From: Chitinophagaceae bacterium
GTDB taxonomy: Bacteria; Bacteroidota; Bacteroidia; Chitinophagales; Chitinophagaceae
Reading direction: 5' to 3'
Assembly (NCBI GenBank): GCA_020437365.1
Contig: JAGQWM010000006.1
Coordinates: forward strand, 1 to 64,000
DNA length: 64,000 nt
The notes beneath the pieces are model-generated. The model saw only the letters and a list, made by a program, of their open reading frames with translations, did no database searches and was not told the DNA's origin. The first letter of the stretch is position 1, and every line of letters starts with the position of its first letter. Shown here piece by piece: positions 60,315 to 64,000 of the stretch. The translations under genes and the position numbers were made by a program.

Positions 60315-60699
60315 AAATTTTATTATTACAGCAGCATTTTTTGGCGGCCTGGCAGTTGCATTAGGTGCATTCGGCGCACATGGGTTAGAAAAAATAACAA
60401 CTGACGAAAAAATTTTGCACGGATTCAGAACGGCAGTACTGTACCAAATGATTCACGCCTTGGGATTATTAAGCATTGCCATACTTGCAGAAAAAATAAA
60501 AAACCATTGGATTATTTGGGCCGGCAGAAGTTTTATTTTGGGTATCATATTATTTTCCGGCTCATTGTATTGCCTGACATTTCTGTAAATAGAAAATAAC
60601 AATCTTGTCAAAATCATTGGTCCGATAACACCTTTCGGTGGATTGTGTTTTATAGCCGGATGGGTTTGCCTGTTGATGGCGGTACTCAAACAGAAATAA
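60307..60699 (+). pseudogene. DUF423 membrane protein gene interrupted by an in-frame stop
   Basis: The first 93 codons read as a DUF423 (YgdD-type) inner-membrane protein: FFGGLAVALGAFGAHGLEK, VLYQMIHALGLLSIAIL, GIILFSGSLYCLTFL. A TAA at 60586-60588 then stops the frame. The same frame continues for 36 codons to 60699 and encodes the missing conserved end, KIIGPITPFGGLCFIAGW and LLMAVLKQK. The full length would match the family, so a nonsense change, read-through or a sequencing error has split it. Confidence 0.85.
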
Positions 60700-60756
60700 C
60701 AATCCACCTTCCCAAAATACTGCTCGATAAAATTTTAACTGGAAACATCGAAACAG

Positions 60757-60764
60757 TATCTTTG
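60757..60764 (+). promoter_or_regulatory. -7 promoter element directly before ftsK
   Basis: TATCTTTG matches TAnnTTTG and ends 5 nt before the ATG at 60770. A TTTT at 60733-60736 stands 20 nt upstream in the -33 position. A leaderless transcript is implied. Confidence 0.55.
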
Positions 60765-60769
60765 CAAAC

Positions 60770-63277
60770 ATGGCTACCAAGCGGACAAAAGCAAAAAAAA
60801 ATCCTGGAAAAAAACCGGCCAAATCAAATGGTAAACCACTTCGCACAGAAAAGGATGTTAGCATTGATCTGAAAGCGATTGCCCGGGATGAACGTACCTG
60901 GAAAATTATAGGTACAGTCTTTATTTTATTTTCAATTTTTCTGTTTATTTCATTTGCCTCTTATCTTTTTACATGGAAACAAGATCAGGCCATTGCCCGG
61001 CAGGGATTCTCCGCTTTATTGGATACCGATAAGCCGGTAGCCAATTTATTAGGAAGATTTGGTGCCGTAGTTTCTTATTTTTTTATTTATAAAGCATTTG
61101 GCCTTGCTTCATTTCTTATCTGTACTTTCTTTTTTGTAGTTGGCGTAAACCTGCTGTTCAAAAGAAAAGTATTTTCTATCTGGCGAAATTTAAAATATGT
61201 AACACTTGGCCTCGTCATTTTGTCTGTTTCTCTTTCATTTATTACTTCTTTTTTCGAAACCAATGGATTTTCTTATGGTGGCGCCGTAGGCGATATGATC
61301 AGTAATAAAATCATTGGTGTATTGGGTAGATTTGGTACAGCCGCTGTATTGATTTTACTCGCTGTCGTTTATTTTATCTGGCAGTTTAATCCCGCTTTCA
61401 ACCTGCCGCAAAAATCAGCCTCCGCATTCAATGAGGAAGAACAAGATGGAGAAATAAATTCCGTTGTTGAGGAAAATGCCGAAAATCAAAAAAATAGTCA
61501 AGAAGAAAATGCCGAAGGCAATGGCAATCGTTTAAAAGATGACCCAACGGTTGTGATTAATTTTCCGGAAGATGACCCTAAAAATGATTTTAAGGTTTTT
61601 GAAAAAGATGAACCGGCATCTGTAGCAACAACGCCGACGGAATTCGATATACCCAAAGTGGCGAAACCTTCACAACCTTTATCTACTTCATCAGACGATC
61701 CTTTAGAACTTGAAATAAAAGCCGGTGCCGAATCTGACGAAGAGGAAGCAAAAAAGAAAGTAGAAAACCTGCCGCCGTATGAACCTACGTTGGATTTGAA
61801 AGATTATTCCTATCCTACATTGGAATTGTTGGAATCGCATGGTAGTGAGAAAATAATTCAGGACACCAATGAACTGCAGAATAATAAAAACCAGATTATT
61901 GAAACACTAAGAAATTATTCTATCGAAATTCAAAAAATCAGTGCCACCGTAGGGCCAACCGTTACGCTGTACGAAATTGTACCCGCACCGGGTATTCGTA
62001 TTTCGAAAATTAAAAATCTCGAAGATGATATTGCGTTAAGCCTGGCAGCTTTGGGTATTCGAATCATTGCACCTATTCCGGGAAAAGGCACAATTGGCAT
62101 TGAAGTACCAAATGTCAGGAAGACGATTGTGAGTATGAAATCCTTGCTTTCTTCAGAAAAATTCCAACATAATAATTACAGCTTACCCATTGCCATTGGT
62201 AAAAAAATTGATAATGAAAATTATATTGTCGATTTAACGTCGATGCCACATTTATTGATGGCAGGTGCTACCGGACAGGGAAAGTCAGTAGGGCTCAATG
62301 CCATCCTTGTTTCATTGTTGTATAAAAAACACCCATCGCAATTAAAATTAGTGTTGATAGATCCCAAAAAAGTGGAATTGAGTGTGTACAGGCATATTGA
62401 AAAACATTTCCTCGCCAAACTGCCCGAAGAAGAAGATGCAATTGTTACCGACACTAAAAAAGTAGTGAATACATTGAATGCATTGTGTATTGAAATGGAT
62501 AACCGTTACGATTTACTAAAAGAAGCCGGAGCAAGGAATATCAAGGAGTACAATCAAAAATTTATTAAACGCAAATTGAACCCGGAGAAAGGCCACCAGT
62601 TTTTGCCTTTTATCGTGTTGGTCATTGATGAATTTGCCGACCTTATAATGACGGCCGGAAAAGAAATTGAAATGCCGATAGCGAGATTGGCACAATTGGC
62701 CAGGGCAGTTGGTATTCATTTGATCATTGCTACGCAAAGGCCTTCAGTCAATATTATTACAGGAACAATTAAAGCCAATTTCCCATCGAGAATTGCATTC
62801 AAAGTGTCGAGTAAAATAGATTCCCGTACTATTTTGGATACCGGCGGTGCCGAACAATTAATTGGTAAAGGCGATATGCTGATTTCGCACCATGGCGATA
62901 TTACCCGCTTGCAATGTGCTTTTGTTGATACGCCTGAAGTTGAAGAAGTAGTAGCATATATCAGCGATCAACGAGGTTATCCGCAGGCTTTTCTGCTTCC
63001 CGAATACATCGATGAAAAAGACTTGGAGGGAAAAAGTTTTGATTTAACCGATAGGGATGCACTTTTTGAAGATGCCGCCCGTCTGCTGGTGCAAAATCAA
63101 ATTGGCTCCACCTCTTTATTGCAAAGAAGAATGAAACTGGGCTACAACCGGGCCGGAAGATTGATGGATCAATTAGAAGCGGCCGGCATTGTTGGTCCCA
63201 ACCAAGGTAGCAAAGCCCGTGAAGTATTGATAAAAACGGAAATGGAATTGCAACAACATCTTGATACATTGGAATAA
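60770..63277 (+). CDS. ftsK: DNA translocase FtsK/SpoIIIE
   Basis: FtsK pumps DNA during chromosome segregation at the division septum. The 835-residue protein has a basic N-terminus, four transmembrane helices in about residues 45-205, an acidic linker to about 350, the motor with Walker A GATGQGKSVGLNAIL near 500 and Walker B FIVLVIDEFADLIM near 620, and a winged-helix gamma domain at the end (STSLLQRRMKLGYNRAGRLMDQLE). It has its own promoter. Confidence 0.97.
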   Translation: MATKRTKAKKNPGKKPAKSNGKPLRTEKDVSIDLKAIARDERTWKIIGTVFILFSIFLFISFASYLFTWKQDQAIARQGFSALLDTDKPVANLLGRFGAVVSYFFIYKAFGLASFLICTFFFVVGVNLLFKRKVFSIWRNLKYVTLGLVILSVSLSFITSFFETNGFSYGGAVGDMISNKIIGVLGRFGTAAVLILLAVVYFIWQFNPAFNLPQKSASAFNEEEQDGEINSVVEENAENQKNSQEENAEGNGNRLKDDPTVVINFPEDDPKNDFKVFEKDEPASVATTPTEFDIPKVAKPSQPLSTSSDDPLELEIKAGAESDEEEAKKKVENLPPYEPTLDLKDYSYPTLELLESHGSEKIIQDTNELQNNKNQIIETLRNYSIEIQKISATVGPTVTLYEIVPAPGIRISKIKNLEDDIALSLAALGIRIIAPIPGKGTIGIEVPNVRKTIVSMKSLLSSEKFQHNNYSLPIAIGKKIDNENYIVDLTSMPHLLMAGATGQGKSVGLNAILVSLLYKKHPSQLKLVLIDPKKVELSVYRHIEKHFLAKLPEEEDAIVTDTKKVVNTLNALCIEMDNRYDLLKEAGARNIKEYNQKFIKRKLNPEKGHQFLPFIVLVIDEFADLIMTAGKEIEMPIARLAQLARAVGIHLIIATQRPSVNIITGTIKANFPSRIAFKVSSKIDSRTILDTGGAEQLIGKGDMLISHHGDITRLQCAFVDTPEVEEVVAYISDQRGYPQAFLLPEYIDEKDLEGKSFDLTDRDALFEDAARLLVQNQIGSTSLLQRRMKLGYNRAGRLMDQLEAAGIVGPNQGSKAREVLIKTEMELQQHLDTLE

Positions 63278-63376
63278 AGCGTTAGCATCCTGTTAAGAAA
63301 TTCTATCCATTTGCAACCCGGTACAGTCATTGTAAGTCATATACTGCAAGGCCCGGAACTAAAACTCAGAACTTAT

Positions 63377-63384
63377 TACCTTTG
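63377..63384 (+). promoter_or_regulatory. -7 promoter element of the LolA-like gene
   Basis: TACCTTTG matches TAnnTTTG and lies 51 nt before the ATG at 63436. Confidence 0.6.
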
Positions 63385-63435
63385 TGCCCATAATTGAATT
63401 TTCAATTCTGCCACACCACCACCAAAAAATAAAAA

Positions 63436-64000
63436 ATGAAAAAAATTTACTTCTTTATCCTTTTGCTTTTTTCCTTTTCTATTATTCATGCGCAAAAAAG
63501 TGACCCGGCTGCAAAAGCCATCCTCGATGCAGTTAGTGCCAAATTCAAAAGTTTTAAATCCGTTCAGGCCAGTTTTTCATATATCGTACAAAATGCTTCG
63601 GGCAAAACTTTGTCGAAACAAAATGGAAGTCTCACCATGAAAGGCACCAAATACCAGGTCAATTTTAGCGGGCAACAAATTTTCTGCGATGGTAAAACTG
63701 TCTGGAATTATGATAAATCGGTGAATGAAGTAACCGTCAGTAATCTCGATGCCGCCGCAGGTACCATCACGCCACAAAAATTATTTACTAATTTCTACGA
63801 TAAAGATTTTCGCTATATCCTCAACGGCGAAAAAACCGTTGGTTCCAAAAGAATCCAGGAAATAGAATTGACACCATTGGATAAAAGCAAACCTTTCTTT
63901 AAAGTGTATTTACAAATTAATAAACCGGCCAAAGTTATTTATAGCACAAAAGTTTTGGAAAAAGCCGGTAACCGTTATGTTTATACCGTAACTTCCATGA
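63436..64000 (+). CDS. lolA: LolA-like outer-membrane lipoprotein carrier protein (3' truncated by window edge)
   Basis: LolA carries lipoproteins across the periplasm. The visible 188 residues start with a signal peptide (KKIYFFILLLFSFSIIHAQ), then AKAILDAVSAKFKSFKSVQASFSY, GSLTMKGTKYQVNFSGQQIF, DGKTVWNYDKSVNEVTVS, and KSKPFFKVYLQINKPAKVI, the beta-sheet pattern of the LolA fold. No stop is reached before the window edge. It follows ftsK in the same order as in many bacteria. Confidence 0.85.
   Translation, partial: MKKIYFFILLLFSFSIIHAQKSDPAAKAILDAVSAKFKSFKSVQASFSYIVQNASGKTLSKQNGSLTMKGTKYQVNFSGQQIFCDGKTVWNYDKSVNEVTVSNLDAAAGTITPQKLFTNFYDKDFRYILNGEKTVGSKRIQEIELTPLDKSKPFFKVYLQINKPAKVIYSTKVLEKAGNRYVYTVTSM

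Overview
The window is a stretch of chromosome from a member of the Bacteroidota, most likely of the class Chitinophagia (family Chitinophagaceae). The class is inferred. What is seen is a TAnnTTTG promoter element upstream of many genes, very few Shine-Dalgarno sequences, a long ribosomal protein S1 with acidic ends, a large S10/spc ribosomal cluster, and a complete bacterial kynurenine-degradation cluster of the kind found in this phylum. The DNA is moderately AT-rich throughout, with one clearly more AT-rich island at about 56.5-57.8 kb.

Layout. 1-2.9 kb: an aromatic amino acid operon (3' end of aroB, aroA, aroC, a DUF952 gene). 2.9-5.1 kb: a VanX-like dipeptidase and an OmpA/TSP3 outer-membrane protein. 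5.3-20 kb: fusA and the ribosomal cluster rpsJ to rplO, then secY and map. The cluster ends there: rpsL/rpsG are not upstream, and infA-rpmJ-rpsM-rpsK-rpsD-rpoA-rplQ are not downstream. 20-27.5 kb: two PlsC-type acyltransferases, rpsA, a thioesterase, proline dehydrogenase, thyA and folA. 27.5-33.5 kb: a methyltransferase, the three-gene proton-translocating transhydrogenase pntAa-pntAb-pntB, and a secreted M28 peptidase. 33.6-45.9 kb: a LysM protein, fmt, a NamZ-like muramidase, an FKBP isomerase, pepT, a ClC channel, ExbB/ExbD, prmC, ribD, a YigZ protein, 3-hydroxybutyryl-CoA dehydrogenase and a carboxypeptidase-regulatory-like protein. 45.9-55.9 kb: mrp, then the kynurenine cluster in two divergent arms, then pyrF. 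55.9-64 kb: a YCII protein, an inserted cassette, glutaryl-CoA dehydrogenase, a four-helix-bundle protein, aroK, an interrupted DUF423 gene, ftsK and the 5' part of a lolA-like gene.

How the genes work together. KMO, KynU, HAAO, ACMSD, an aldehyde dehydrogenase and a RidA-type deaminase give a route from kynurenine to the aminomuconate/oxalocrotonate level. Nearby glutaryl-CoA dehydrogenase and 3-hydroxybutyryl-CoA dehydrogenase fit the lower part of tryptophan or lysine catabolism. The aro genes supply chorismate.

The most unusual parts are four. (1) A 1.55-kb AT-rich cassette encodes a secreted cysteine-rich protein and a tiny membrane protein. It sits between two 246-bp direct repeats that duplicate a divergent promoter and the 5' ends of both flanking genes, and it looks like a candidate peptide-toxin/immunity unit. 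(2) Three intergenic tandem arrays share one sequence style; two are related in opposite orientations around the kynurenine operon, and the third directly follows the four-helix-bundle gene. (3) An ExbB-family protein carries a perfect EF-hand loop at its N-terminus. (4) Several genes have a -7 promoter element only 4-7 nt before the start codon, suggesting leaderless transcripts. No tRNA, rRNA, CRISPR array or transposase was recognised.
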